Of a stretch of DNA of 64,000 nucleotides, positions 49,313-61,739 are shown in pieces (position 1 is the first letter of the stretch; each line of letters starts with the position of its first letter). The DNA comes from Portulaca oleracea. Taxonomy: Eukaryota > Streptophyta > Magnoliopsida > Caryophyllales > Portulacaceae. Position numbers and translations under genes: made by a program. The notes under the pieces were generated by a model. It did no database searches and was not told the DNA's origin. It saw only the letters and a list, made by a program, of their open reading frames with translations. The stretch spans positions 27,460,094 to 27,524,093 of the forward strand of contig CM055881.1 in the NCBI GenBank assembly GCA_029582165.1, read 5' to 3'.

Positions 49313-49584
49313 GTATCAAAGCTATGGTTTTCATTTAGCTTGAGTTTTTTCTTTGTTCTTGTTAGGAGTGTTGGAATATATTTTATTGTGTTTGTATTTA
49401 TTGGATTTGAAGTCATTTTGAGCTTTGAGGAGAAGTTGGAAATTAATGCACGGAAGGTGTTCGATGAACTGTCTGAGTGAGAAAAACACAAAGAACTCTT
49501 ATCCAAACACTAGCCAACCATAAGAGAACCCCCAAACTCCACAAATTATCCCAAACACATACCGTCCTTTACCTTTTCTTCGAT

Positions 49585-50147
49585 ATGGATGGCGAGGATA
49601 GCTCCAATCGAGAGAAATCAAACCGACACCGAAGTTCTCGAGCTCAAATTATCGAGAACCGACTCTCCGCCTACGAGAATCGATTCTCCACCATCGAGCG
49701 AACTCTTGACAACCTTAAGGTCTAAGTGAATATCCTAGCCCAAGAGTGTCAAAGACTACCCCGAGATGAACGTCGGAGACCCGCACGATGTCTTATTCGT
49801 CCTCCTCCTATCTTTGAGTCGAGTGACGATGATAGAGGCTCATTTCGACGCCATTGTCGACGGGAAGCGGTTGAGAAGCCCCCTCGGAATGAATTCCATG
49901 ATGTCAAGAGCAAAATTTCGGAATTCAATGGCTATGCCGACCCTGATGATTATCGTGAATGGGTACAAATTTTGGAGAGATTTTTGAAGCTAAGGAGTAT
50001 AGCGATGAACTGGCCTTCAAAATTGCAAGATCGAAACTCACTAAGTCTGCATCTCTTTGGTTTGAGAGCGTCAAATTACAAAGGACTATGGAGGGTCGAT
50101 CGGAAATCATTTCATGGACACGGCTAAAGCGGTTGATGGATCGATAA
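49585..50147 (+). pseudogene. Ty3/gypsy-type gag remnant
   Basis: From ATG 49585 the frame reads MDGEDSSNREKSN, then an arginine-rich part, and then the gag core EFNGYADPDDYREWVQILER. After a frameshift near 49985 the core continues as EYSDELAFKIARSKLTKSAS and WFESVKLQR. This is the Retrotrans_gag pattern, in which capsid protein packages the RNA. One in-frame stop (about 49723), the frameshift and a second stop (about 50145) disable it. No zinc knuckle follows. Confidence 0.78.
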
Positions 50148-50150
50148 TTC

Positions 50151-51310
50151 TTGCCTAACAGTTGCAAGCGAGAGGTTAACCATGAGACCAAGTCATTACT
50201 TGGTGGGAACGGAGAAGTTAAGCAAGCAATGGTCAATCTTATGCCCAACGAGGGAGCTTCCCTAGGTCCGTGTGAGCCTATTAACGATATTGTTGAAGCT
50301 CTATGCCAAGAGGAGGATGAGACCATCGATCTTGCCCTTCCTCTCGTCCTTACGGAAGAATCCCAATAAGAAGCTCCGATGAACCTCTCGATGTCGCTTT
50401 TTGAGGAGTCAAGCAACAACGGAGTTGTCACCAACACCTCTCACGGCTTAGGCATTTATGATCTTCCCTATGGGAAGAATTTTGTAAATTCAAACTCACC
50501 TATGAAATTCATTGAGACTTGCTTGGATGTTGGATGTTGCGACATAAAGTCTTTGGGTGAGTCATGCATGGCCTTTGGGAGACATTGGTTGTTTGAGAAT
50601 GTTTGTTGGAGTGATAAGTTGCATTATGAGCGTGTGATGTCCTTGATCGAAAATTCTCTATGCTTGGAGAGGAATGCTAAGAATCTTGGTGTTCGATTGG
50701 TGTCTAGTGACAAGTTTGGGTTTGATAGAGCCATGATTCTAGTTCCTCCCATGTTAATGAGATCGTCGTTGTGTCGTCTATCAACAAATATTGCTTGCAT
50801 GTTGGTCGTTATGATATGAATTATTTGAATATGCCATACATGATATTTGGGTGGCATTGGTTATCCGAGGATATGTTGTTGATTGGGAACTATGTGAAGT
50901 TCGATATGCAAAATTTGTGGGATTGTGTGTTGAGTGAAGATCATTTACTTGGCTTTGATTGCATGAATCCCTTAAACCCACATCAATATAAGACCTGGGT
51001 GGGAATTGAGTTGAGGAACCTCCTATCGAGCGAAACACGGGATGAGTGTGCTCTTAGTGAGGGCAAGCGATCCCTATCTTTATATTTACCGAGTAGCAAG
51101 CTTAGTGAGGTTGAGTGTTCCCTAACTCCACAAAAGCTTCCTCCTTCCGTCCTTTGTCCTAAACCCCCAAGCCTCCTCAAGAATTCCTATGTCTTCAAGC
51201 AGGGTAGAGTTCATAGCATGGTCATGATTGGTTTGTTGAAGGGTTCGTGCAACGGTTGTCCGAGCCAGGGAACGTGCATTCATTTTAACTCCCAAGAGTT
51301 GAGGGAAACT
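50151..51310 (+). pseudogene. Unrecognised ORF in place of pol
   Basis: Two long readable stretches follow the gag remnant: one to 50819 (with one stop near 50367) and one from about 50771 in another frame to the LTR. No protease, reverse transcriptase, RNase H or integrase motif is present. Two blocks look like a duplicated module: MAFGRHWLFENV near 50569 and MIFGWHWLSEDM near 50840, each with a GCCDIKSL- or GRYDMNYL-like lead. A GSCNGCPSQGTC cysteine cluster lies near 51243. Function unknown; probably an extra, lineage-specific ORF now decayed. Confidence 0.5.
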
Positions 51311-51316
51311 CTTTTT

Positions 51317-51330
51317 CAAGAAGGGAAGTA
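51317..51330 (+). other. Polypurine tract
   Basis: AAGAAGGGAAGTA lies directly before the 3' LTR, the expected site for priming plus-strand DNA. It is slightly interrupted. Confidence 0.6.
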
Positions 51331-52262
51331 TGGAGCATATCGGGCTGGGGCCCGATTCCCAAAATCCATGGCCTTCAAGTCTTTCCGCACTCCCTCCAAA
51401 GAACAAGAGAGAAACAACTCCAAGATTGGGTGTGGAGTCCATTTCAAGGTGGACTCGGGACCTTGGAGGCGTATTCGGGTCATCGTTGGGTGTGGTATCA
51501 ACTTCAAGTGGGACCCTAGACCATGGGAGTAGAGCTACGGGTCCTCATCGGGACCAACTTTGGGCCTTTTAAAAGGGTTCGAAGCCTTTCGGCAAGAATA
51601 AGCGCAAACGGGTCAACATGGGTTGTGGAAATGGACGTGCCTTCACTCTTTTGATCATAACTCCTTCAATACAATTCCAATGGACATCAAATTTTGGGAG
51701 ATTAAAGTACACACCGAGAGCAAGCACTCGCTAACCCGCGCGGAAACGAATCGCCTGAGCCCTCTTCGCTTGGTCGCGCCCGCGATCCCCACTGTCACAC
51801 CCGCGACCTGCTGCTGTCCGGATACCACTGCTACTACGCCTGCTCCGTGGCACCCGCGATAGTCACCTGCCTGCGCGTATTTTTTGTGTTAAATATTGTG
51901 TTTTACTGTTTTACCCCCCCCCCCCATTAGTATAAATACCCCCCTTAGCACATTTTTCTAGGCAGATTATTTAGATTAGGTTTTGTGATGCTTAAGCATT
52001 TGTAAGGGTTTTCCCCGTGTTTCTCTCAAACCTTGTTATCTTTATCCAAGTAATTTTGGTGGTGATTCAAGTCATTCCTTTAGTGATTATTGGTAGAATT
52101 TCCTAGATCATCATGATGGGGCGTTAGGCCTAGAGTTGTGGTTCTCCTTGCTCAAGGTCATATCCAACCTTTGGGTGTTCAAGGTCATTGTTCTTGTTGA
52201 ATTTTGAATCCATTCATTCACTCAAGCTATCATCACTCCACCACGCGATCGGTAACGCTCCA
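51331..52262 (+). repeat. 3' LTR of non-autonomous retrotransposon
   Basis: The 932-bp LTR has the same TGGAGC/GCTCCA ends as the 5' LTR. About 230 bp present in the 5' LTR (about 48510-48720) is missing at 51720, which removes the first palindromes. The bases outside the element are GAATC (48127-48131) and AAATC (52263-52267), a 5-bp duplication with one change. Confidence 0.9.
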
Positions 52263-52880
52263 AAATCAAATTAAGTTTAATTTCAAGTTTTTGGTATCAA
52301 TTTCTTCTTCCTCTCTTCCTTGTGTTTGTGTTTTGTTCATTGTTCATAAATTTTCTTCTTGTTTCTTAATGAATATGAGTGGCTAAATTCTCCAACTTGG
52401 GTTGGGGATGTGCCACTAGTATGCCTTTTAAATTGCAATTATACTTTTGGCATTAATTCATGTTTATACATCGAATTTCTATCAAGTTGTTAACTGTTGT
52501 TGATGTGAGGCTCGAGAGACTCATATCTTATGCTAATTAACGTTTATGTTACCTTCGAGAAATGGAAGTTAGGCCTAATGTAACTTATTTAGATGATAAC
52601 AACTTAGATATGAGAATAATTTAGGTTGCAATTAAGGGAAAAATCGATATATTGTAATTCTTTTGTTTTGGTTTGTGTGAGAATAACTAATGCAATTGAG
52701 TTAACTTAATGACCTACGAGAGAAGGCTTAGGTGGTCTAAAATGAATCGATTTCCTAATCCGATGTGTGCATGATTAGTGTATGGTTAATAATTCATGAT
52801 CTTTGGCATGTTAGTTTATAGATTCCTTGAGGTTGTTCCCTTATTGTTTTCTTTCAAGTTTATTGTGTTTATTGAACCCA
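52263..52880 (+). repeat. Right flank of the 48132 element
   Basis: Continues the host repeat interrupted by the retrotransposon. A+T-rich with no gene; probably the downstream part of an older LTR. Confidence 0.35.
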
Positions 52881-53605
52881 AATCATTCACCTGGTTTTCT
52901 GCTTAAATTGGAAGGACACTGACCAAGACTTTTGTGAGACTTAGCTCCCTGAGACAAACAATTGTACTCCCTGTAGTGCAACAATCACACATCCTGACAT
53001 TTCTATTATTGTACAAACTCACGGTCAGTTCATGCAATCACCTACAACTTCTTATATGGTGGGTTTGGACCATCTTCTTCGATAAATATCTTGACTTCTA
53101 GTTAAAGCATTTCATTATGAGGAGCTGACAATTGCTCATTGTTTTTCCATACTCAGATTTGACAACCTGTCCTTTTAGCAGGAGATCGATTACCGGTTAT
53201 GTGGTATTACTTGATTAATCACCCATTAGTTGGAAATCTAAGAAGCAAACTAGAGTTTTTTGATCTTTGGCTGAGGTGGAATACAGAGCTATGGCCCAAG
53301 TTACAACAGAAATCATGTGGCTTGTTAGTCTTCTCAAGAATTGGGAGTCATAATTTCTAAGTCATTGACACTCAAATGTGACAACCGATCAGCACTCCAT
53401 ATTGCTTAATACCTTGTATTCCATGAGCAGACAAAATAGATAGAAGTGGATTTCCATTTTACATGAGACAAAATGATGGAAGTTTTCGAACTCAATACCA
53501 ACTAGTTATTGTCCTCACGAAGATTCTTCCCTCATATCAACATTAATAGGCATCTATTACACAAGCTTGGAATGTTCCCTCAACCATCCAAGCTCTTGAG
53601 GGGGA
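52881..53605 (+). pseudogene. Ty1-copia RNase H fragment
   Basis: The translation in broken frames gives SRRSITGYVVLLD, then SPISWKSKKQTRV, LAEVEYRAMAQVTTEIMWL and a HEQTK-like block. These are the ordered conserved parts of copia RNase H. Stops interrupt it throughout. It ends in a polypurine tract, CTTGAGGGGGAAATTGG (about 53594). Confidence 0.82.
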
Positions 53606-53818
53606 AATTGGAAGGAAGGAAATATTTAATTAATAGATGAGCTGTTGTAAGTTAGTTAGGATGTTTGTTACAACTCATTTTCTTTAATTCTGTTTCTCTT
53701 CTTCCTCTGTATAAATGGTTAAAATCCCTCTTTGTAATTACTTTTCACAATATGTAAATAAGCAATGCATATATATTATGTTTTTCTCTTTAGTTCTCTC
53801 GTTTCTCTAATTCAAATG
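53606..53818 (+). repeat. 3' LTR of the copia fragment
   Basis: It follows the polypurine tract and contains GCTGTTGTAAGTTAGTTAGG, a TATA-like TGTATAAATGG and an A/T/C-rich tail, typical of short LTRs of the Ale type. No 5' LTR lies in the window. The right end is approximate. Confidence 0.5.
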
Positions 53819-56723
53819 GCCATTTTTGGCCTTCAACCAAACCTACCCAGAATCAACAACCAAACTTAGATGAACAAATAAGCGTCAATGCTCGAACAAA
53901 ACCGATACCAACTAAGCAAATGTGAAATCAAAAAGAGAGAACATATCTAAATCAGACCAACACCAAACTATCAACCCTATAAATATAGGCAGAACCTAGA
54001 TCGAAAATTGATTTCACCCATAATTTTAGGCAATCACATTGGAACCTAGAAGTCGCGTACCATAAACCAAAAACAAAATGCATCTAATTAAAACCCATAA
54101 TCAATAACATTACCAACCCCAAAAAAAATGAAACCCAAGAAAATTCAAACAAAAACCTAGAAATATAATCGAGAACAGATCAATGAAGCGATGAATAGAG
54201 AGAGAGAGAGAGAAACGATGAAACTCAACAAAATTTTGAAACATATAGCATTAAACATGAGCAAGTTCGTTTCCAACCCTAGATCTAAAGTTTGAATACA
54301 AGAACAAAATGAAGAAACTGGATGAAAATGAACATGCGAAAGTTATCTCTAAAACTAAAATCTAAACTTAAAATGAAAATAAATACAAACCCTAAAAGAG
54401 GATCAACTGAGTTGTCATCCCTCAAAATCATCCACCCCCTCATTTGGCTGCATCCTCTTCAATTAATATTTGAATCGTGCCTTTCTTCTTCTCCAAGCTT
54501 CACCTCAACCCTCGATTAATCATTGTACGAATGGTGCAGATCTAAATCTTGAAGCTTCGAATGCCTTGCTGTCACAAAGAAAACAAGGAAGATATTATTA
54601 TGTTTCATTTTTCATTCTTTTTTTTAATTTAGGAAAAAATAACACAAAACAAAATCAGATAAATTAAAAACTCATATCAACAAAATAAAAATAGACTAGA
54701 AAATAAAAATCTAATTTTTACACTTTCTAATGAACTTTGTTGTAAAAAAAAAAATTGATAAATTTTAAATAAAAGGAAAAAAACTAAACTAAACTGAAAA
54801 AACCTACTTTTTTGTAAAAAAAAAAAAACAAAAGCCTAAAATAAGGGATGTAAAAATAACACAGTGTTGCACCTAATGTTGGCCAATTTGATCATATATT
54901 CAGACACAATATATCTTCTTTAATTTTCTATTGTTTGAATCCGATTTTGATTCAAATTTAGATCCATTTTCGAATTATTGGTCGTGGTTCGATCTCAAAA
55001 TAACCACATGACACCCATAATTTTTTCGTCTGAATTTTTTGAATGGGCTAGACGACTAATACGAATTTACCTTGAAATCATCTTTCCAACGTCACTAGGT
55101 TCATCATGCGCTTGTAGGTTCCAAAATGAAAAATAGTCGTCAAAGGTCGAAGAGTGATTTTACAATCAAAATATGGTCCTTCACGTGAATACTCGCCCTT
55201 TAAATTTGAATCGTGAATGCTAAAGCCCCTTATCTTAATTAAAAGGGCTTTGGTACAACGTGTAAGAGGCACTAGTCAAACAACTTAAGGTGATGGTTAA
55301 GACCTAGATATAATTTGCTAAAAACGAACAATCAAAATAAAAACGTTGATCCACATGAGAAATGTATTCCTCGACATGGTGTTTTGTTATCATGACATAA
55401 TACAAAGAAGTCAAAGCTTATTACGACTGAGAAAAGAGGTTGCTCCTTAAGCAAGATTGCCTCTGCTGGCCATGCAGTACGTTTCACATATGAGTAAGGT
55501 AAAAACTCATCACACATTCTTCCAAGAAAAGGTCTTTGCTTATGCGGAAATATTGTATGATGCAATCATGCAAAGAATGATATTTGTCAATATTCCTCAT
55601 TCCATCAGCTTGTTGAAAAAATGCACCTGGGTAATTTTGATACGTTACTTCTCCAAAGAAGCTATTTAGATCTGACTTTGTAATAATCCAGCACCTAAAA
55701 GAAGGTTATGACTCTATAATTCAGGTGGGTAGCAAAACCAAGTGTCTTGTCTGTCTAGATTGATATAAAACTAGTCTATTGTTCGTACTAATTGGTACCA
55801 ATTATTTTCATGCGAAATAATATAGATTTTGGAGTAAAATACTTGAGAGAAATGTCTTGTCTCAGTATAAAAATTATATATTTATACATTAAATTGAAAG
55901 AAAATGACGCGATTAATTTCTATAACTATAATATACCACATATAAATTGTAAGAAATATTATTTTTAACCATAATGTTTCAAATTTACCAAAAAGTTACT
56001 AAAATATGCCTAAAAAGTGGGATTCATTCAATTAGGATATCATTTGTAATTGTAGACATAGCCAACACATTCTAAGCTTCTTAATTGATAATTAATAATA
56101 CCTATCAAAAAATATTAGTGTCAAAAATCATAATAAGTATTACTTTAGTTAAATACAAGAACAAACTTATGTTTTCCCCCAAGACATATAGCAACACTCT
56201 TTTTTTCATACCTATCATATTTTATGATTATTCTCAAACTTTTAATTTCAAGTAATTGTTCTATTTTAATAAGTAAGATTTTCTTATAAATAGAATATAT
56301 GAACATAACTATTGTTTTAAAAAATAACAAATAATTTTTCTTCATTTTTCAAAAATATAGTATCCGTAATGAACAATAACTTTCATATTTTTATGTAATT
56401 TATTTGTACAATATATATTTTTCATATTTATATTCAAATAAATAAATATATATTCCAAGAAATTTATTTTTCTATTAATTGAAAATTTATGTTTTATATG
56501 TACTATGAATTTTTACTATATCATATTGAATTTTCAATTAAACAGTACCAAAATTAATGAGTTAACCTTTATTGAATTATTTTTAATAATTATAAAACTT
56601 TTGTTCCAATACATACTAATTTATCTATTAGTTTGTTTAATTGTTTAAATAATATTACCTAACAATAAAAAAAATTTGTACGACATTTTGACAACAATGT
56701 GTGTAAGAGTTAGCTTTTTTGTA
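53819..56723. other. Intergenic DNA
   Basis: No gene was recognised on either strand. A+T-rich with short A-runs (about 54745-54830) and a short GA tract (about 54195-54212). Open frames of 60-80 codons have no motif. Confidence 0.5.
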
Positions 56724-56992
56724 TCACTAATTCTTGTGTAAGACCGTCTTAACATAACTTTATCGTAATACGTATAACTTTGTGGTGACTGTTTATCAAT
56801 AGATGAGTGACTAATAATTTATTTGAATTGACTCACATAAAAGTCACCACATAATAAATTATTAGTCATATTCATGTTAAAAAGTCATTCTAATATCACT
56901 TATTAGTCATAGTAAAATATTAAAAATGTCATCCTATAAGGAGTCCGACTCACGATAAATTTACATGAGACGGTCTTACGCTAGAATTTGCG
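56724..56992. mobile_element. 269-bp MITE with AAGACCGTCT ends
   Basis: Left TAATTCTTGTGTAAGACCGT and inverted right AAATTCTAGCGTAAGACCGT match over about 22 bp. TTTTTGTA occurs exactly at both sides (56716-56723, 56993-57000); extending by one base gives a 9-mer with one mismatch. An 8-bp duplication suggests hAT. Confidence 0.72.
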
Positions 56993-58952
56993 TTTTTGTA
57001 TTTGGTTAGCTATTATGTTATGCAATAAATATTCGTATAAAAGAATTTATACTATTTGTTTTACATTTATAAATTACCATCGATGTTAATTTAGTTATAT
57101 GTAAGTTCACTAATGGTAGTTAATTTTAATTGAATTTTTTGGATACTTTTTATTTCTTAATAAAATTATATTTCCTCACATTTAATCAAATTACTGATCA
57201 AATGATAAAACATTTTATATTACTTCTAGGAGTAGCTTATTTCACAAATATTTTGATTGGGTCATAGTCATATGTTCTAACCACAATAATTATTTTTCTA
57301 GAATGTTTAATTATGGATGAGTAGTAATAAATCCAAAAATAAAATTTATCTCTCCATTATTGGAACAGATAAAAACATAATTTTATTATTCATACACTAT
57401 ATTCGGACAATATCATTTTCATATTTGTTGTTAAATAATATAGTTTTTGATACTTTCGTTAGCCAATAACCAAAAAAAAAAACTATTTATAGAGTTTCAT
57501 ACAAAGCATTCATCAACTTTTTTCATTACTATAATTTAATCATTTCATACTTTTTATTTGGATATCAAAAACTATATTGAGGTAACCTCAATTCTATGGA
57601 AATGACTATTTGGCCTCTAAACCTTGGAAAATGATTTGAGGCATATATACTAATTATTTGGTCCCTTCTTGCCAATAATCTTGCCACTGCTGACTACTTT
57701 CTTCTCACCGGAGCTGACGTTTGGTAGCGTGAAAATGTTCTTTAGTGCATGTGCAATGGTTGGAATTTGGAACTCATTCTAATGACTCCACCAACATTCC
57801 ATTATATTTCTTGGCAAAATAATTTTTGTAAGCTCCATAATTTTGGAACTCATTCTGGAACTATAAACCATTCCGGAATGAAATCATTTTTAAAAACTCA
57901 GAGACTAAACAATTATTCTGACAAAATATAAGGTGTCTTAATGTCATTTTTTAATTTTAATTTTTATTATTAATAGACAAGATTTTCTTTATTTCTTATA
58001 TTGTAAATTGACTAAAATGTTATAATACTGTTACACACAATTCTCTAACTATTGAATGGAAGTTGGAACACCCATGCAAATTTATTTGTTATATTATTTT
58101 ATTATTGTTATTTGATCAACCCATTAATCATAGTATTTTTAGACAAAAATTTACAATGAGGTGGCCTACCTTGTACGATAACTAATTTTTTAGTCTACAA
58201 TTTCAAATATAATTTTTGGGTAACTTAAGTTATGAGGCTAAAACTTTCTAACCACCAAGACTTTTTCATGCCAAAATTCCACCAAGATTCCATTGTTTTG
58301 AGTAAAAGAAAGATTGTGCTACCCAAAATGCCCATATTGCTTCTTCTTATTTCCAAAGTTGAACCTTCATAGTCATCACCATTCTTCTAATTCTCCCTCC
58401 TAACACCAATCAAACCTCTATGAACGTACATTACCTTCCTGAGTTGCTTTTCACCCTAGATATATCTTAAACACCACAATACTCTCAACTCCATAGTGTA
58501 CCTTTTCTGGTCCAATTTTCTTAATTCCTAACTCCCAAAAAAAAAAAAAAAAACCCAAGAACAACTATAGGATGTATCAAAGAGCCCTCAACTAGTGAGA
58601 ATGAACAAATTATGCTCTTAAATCAATCTTGGTGCTATGTTTTTTTGTGAGACATTTCATCGAACAACTAATATGCATTTGAAAAGTTCATCCATTTCTA
58701 TACATTACCTTAAGATGGATAGGGTTGTTCCCCTTGTCATGTATTTGGGTATATATTTCTCTCTTTTTTTGTTAGTCTGTTAGATGTGACAGAGGCATAA
58801 AGAGAACGACTATTGTTATGACACAACAACAACAACAATAGTACAGGCAGAGCAGCACGAAGCGGGAGCAATAGCGGAGAAGGGGCATGAACAAACACAA
58901 ATAATTAAATTCAGAAACCCAGATTAAATCAAGAACCCAGATCGACCAATTA
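56993..58952. other. Intergenic DNA
   Basis: A+T-rich. A poly-A run lies near 58538-58553 and a CAA microsatellite near 58824-58842. No gene or transposon end was recognised. Confidence 0.45.
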
Positions 58953-59470
58953 TGTATTTTAAGGTTATTGGACAGTAATGCACCGAACATATTTCTTGGA
59001 CACTAATGCACTGAACTTGGGAGTGTTGAACAATAGTGCAATTCAAATGATTCCGACAGTAGTAGTATCGGTGGCGGTACTAAGTGGCAGAAAATTTAAA
59101 ATCTTGACTAAACGAATGTCATGTTTGCAAATGCGAATGAGTTTTATTTTGTTTTTTAAAAGAAAATATTTAAACACATCATTAATTACTCCATTTTTGT
59201 GCTAATCTAACGGTGTTATTCTTTAAAAAGCGAATAAAATTTATCCTTGCTTATTTGAATGTGCTTATATGATATTAATTTCGTGAATATTTTAATTCTT
59301 TTGCTCCTCAGCCTACTATGTAAAATTGCTATTGAATCAACCTCCGCCAGAAACATTTCACATACATTATTGTCCAACAACCTCAAAGTACAGTATATTA
59401 TTGTCTAATAAAAAGGTTCAGCACTTGTACAATGCTCTCAAAGTACAGTATATTAGAATCCAATAACTGA
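58953..59470. mobile_element. Possible foldback element
   Basis: GGTTATTGGACAGTAATGCA (about 58964) matches the inverse of a block near 59365-59385 that reads GGTTGTTGGACAATAATGTA. The pattern extends about 60 bp outwards on each side. The ends and target duplication are not clear. Confidence 0.4.
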
Positions 59471-60130
59471 ATTTGAAATTACAACTTAGAAAATTAAATT
59501 GAACATCAACCCAGAAATCGAATGATAGCGGAAAATGAACTCAAAATTGATTTAAACAGTAGTAGGAATCAAAACCTTGAATGAAAATTTGTAATAAAAC
59601 TTTGAATATAAATTACAAGTTCTAAAAATACTAATTTTCGGTTGTTGTCACTCCAATCTACGTATCTCTAATCGGCTTCTTCTACCTCTTCATAAACTTG
59701 AAATTGTCTTCCTCCATTGTTGAGTGGCCAAAACATATGAACTGATTATGATTATGTTAGTTGGAGATGTCCAATTTTCTTGTTCTTTTCGATCTGGAAA
59801 CGATGGTGAATGGTGGTATCAAAAAGGGGCAGAAGAAGGTTTGTTAAATAACTACAAGAATAAATGAAGAAGGGACTATGATGATGGGTGCGGTGTGGGC
59901 ATATGAGGATGTTGATTGTGGAAGCCTTGAAGTGGGTCTTTGCTGAGTGGCGAGTGCCTAAAGCCCAGTTCCTCAATACGCCAATCGTTGATTTTTGAGT
60001 ACTCTATCCTTTCCAAATTCCAATATCGAGCCTAAGCATATTGAAGTATGGTTCATGGAGGGTTGATTGGTATTGGGAACGGAAAAGAAGAAGGATGGTG
60101 ATGCCTAATGGCTATGGAGGTTTAACCATG

Positions 60131-60176
60131 GAAAGAAGAAGAAGAAGAAGAAGAAGAAGAAGAAGAAGAAGAAGAA
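60131..60176. repeat. (GAA)n microsatellite
   Basis: About 15 GAA triplets. The arginine-rich open frame across it is a by-product. Confidence 0.92.
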
Positions 60177-60258
60177 ATGAGGCCATTTTAGGTAGCACAA
60201 TCTTTTCTATACACAAAACCTAAAAAAGTAGAGTCTCTAGTGCAATTTTGGCTAGAAG

Positions 60259-60318
60259 ATTAAGGCACCCACAAATTATTTTTAGACTCATAAATTAAGG
60301 CACCCACAAATTATTTTT
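60259..60318. repeat. 25-bp direct repeat pair
   Basis: ATTAAGGCACCCACAAATTA followed by TTTTT occurs at 60259-60283 and again at 60294-60318, a very short local duplication. Confidence 0.8.
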
Positions 60319-61198
60319 GAAAATTGTGGGCCAGAAAACTAATTATCACAAACCTCAGTGTAATTTTTTTTGTATTTTTAGGCTTCATTTACGTTACTTA
60401 GCTTTTACTTTATCTTTTATATGAAATGTGTTTGATTAGCTACTTAAAAGTTAAATTGCATATTTTACATGAAATTTACATGATGAAACTAAAAAATGAA
60501 TTGTTTGTGTATTATAAAAAAGAGTTGGTCCATAATTATAATCTGAATCACTAATTAAATTACAAAGTTTTTTTTTGAGAAAATAGAAATCCAGTTTTTA
60601 TTAATTTAATAACTGAATTTTCTGAAATGAGATTTGTTTAACCTCAAAGATTAGCAAAAAGATATGTGCGTGAATTAGTTGTAGGTAATTAACATGTGGA
60701 TCATGATTAACGTGATCAATAGACACCATAATTAGCAATTTCGAGGGTGAAAAATCAGGGAATCCTATAAAAAAGACTCAACATGAAACCCATTTTCTAG
60801 AACACGACCTTGCTCGTCAACACAATTCAATTCCTGTGCTCTTTGCTACGCTCGTGTCAAGCCCCTAGAACCAACTAAAATTGTGGTATTGCTCCTTCCT
60901 CCTCCTACTATAGATAGAGACCTCGAGCAAGCTTTCAAATCATCTCATCTCAACTGAATGTAATCCTCCATTGGTATGAAAGTAATCTCACTCAAAAAGT
61001 GAAGTCATTCCACTCCATTTCCATAGAGTAAATTTCTATGTTACTCTCAAACTTCGAATGATTAGGGGTGTACTAAGTAATGGAATATAGAAGAAGCCTT
61101 TTTCTTACATTTCCGAGTGTAAGGCAATTGTTATTTAAGGGGTGAATTCCACTACCCAAGCCTATATCGTCCCTCCCCATTTATGCAACACCCCAACA

Positions 61199-61512
61199 TT
61201 TTCAAGAAAGGGAAGGGCAACACTCAACAAATCTTTGTCACTGAATTCAACATAGTGAAGGTGCACATGGCGATCGATGAACATGATCGTGCATTTTTTC
61301 TAAGGTTTGAAGCTGGTACTTGTTCATAGCATTGGGCAACTACTCAAGTTGAAGCCGATTTTGTTTTTTATCCCCTTGCTAATGGTCATGGTCATGGTGT
61401 TCAGAACACTCTGTATCAATACAAGCTGGAAGATTGTTCCTTCACAGTCTATTCACCATGCCCAACCTTGCAAACCAATTGGGCTTTGCCTTTCTGGTTC
61501 ATCCCACAACAA
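61199..61512 (+). pseudogene. Coding fragment, possibly F-box/DUF295 C-terminus
   Basis: One frame from about 61247 reads through EADFVFYPLANGHGHG, YQYKLEDCSFTVYSPCPTLQ and FWFIPQQP with a single stop (TAG, about 61328). The final pattern of aromatic residues, then YSPC and WFIP, resembles the end of DUF295-type F-box proteins. It lies upstream of the pseudogene below and may be the tail of a second decayed copy. Confidence 0.4.
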
Positions 61513-61739
61513 CCCAGGTATATATACAAATTATTTGTTAATTACCATTTTGAGTTTTACTAATGGTTAATTGTTTTACTTACTCTCTAAGTCTAACTTC
61601 TCTTGGTCACATTTAACATGACAAATCATCAACAAGGTCATTGCGTAAACCTAGTATTAAACAAGTCAACAACAACCTCAATCAAATTGCTCAAATTGCT
61701 TAAGCAAAGGATCTGCCAAACCAGAATAAAGCCAAGGGA

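Noticed and set aside
57745..58080. Possible MITE with TGCATGTGCAATGG and an inverted GCATGGG end
   Set aside because: The matching ends are too short and uneven to support an inverted repeat.
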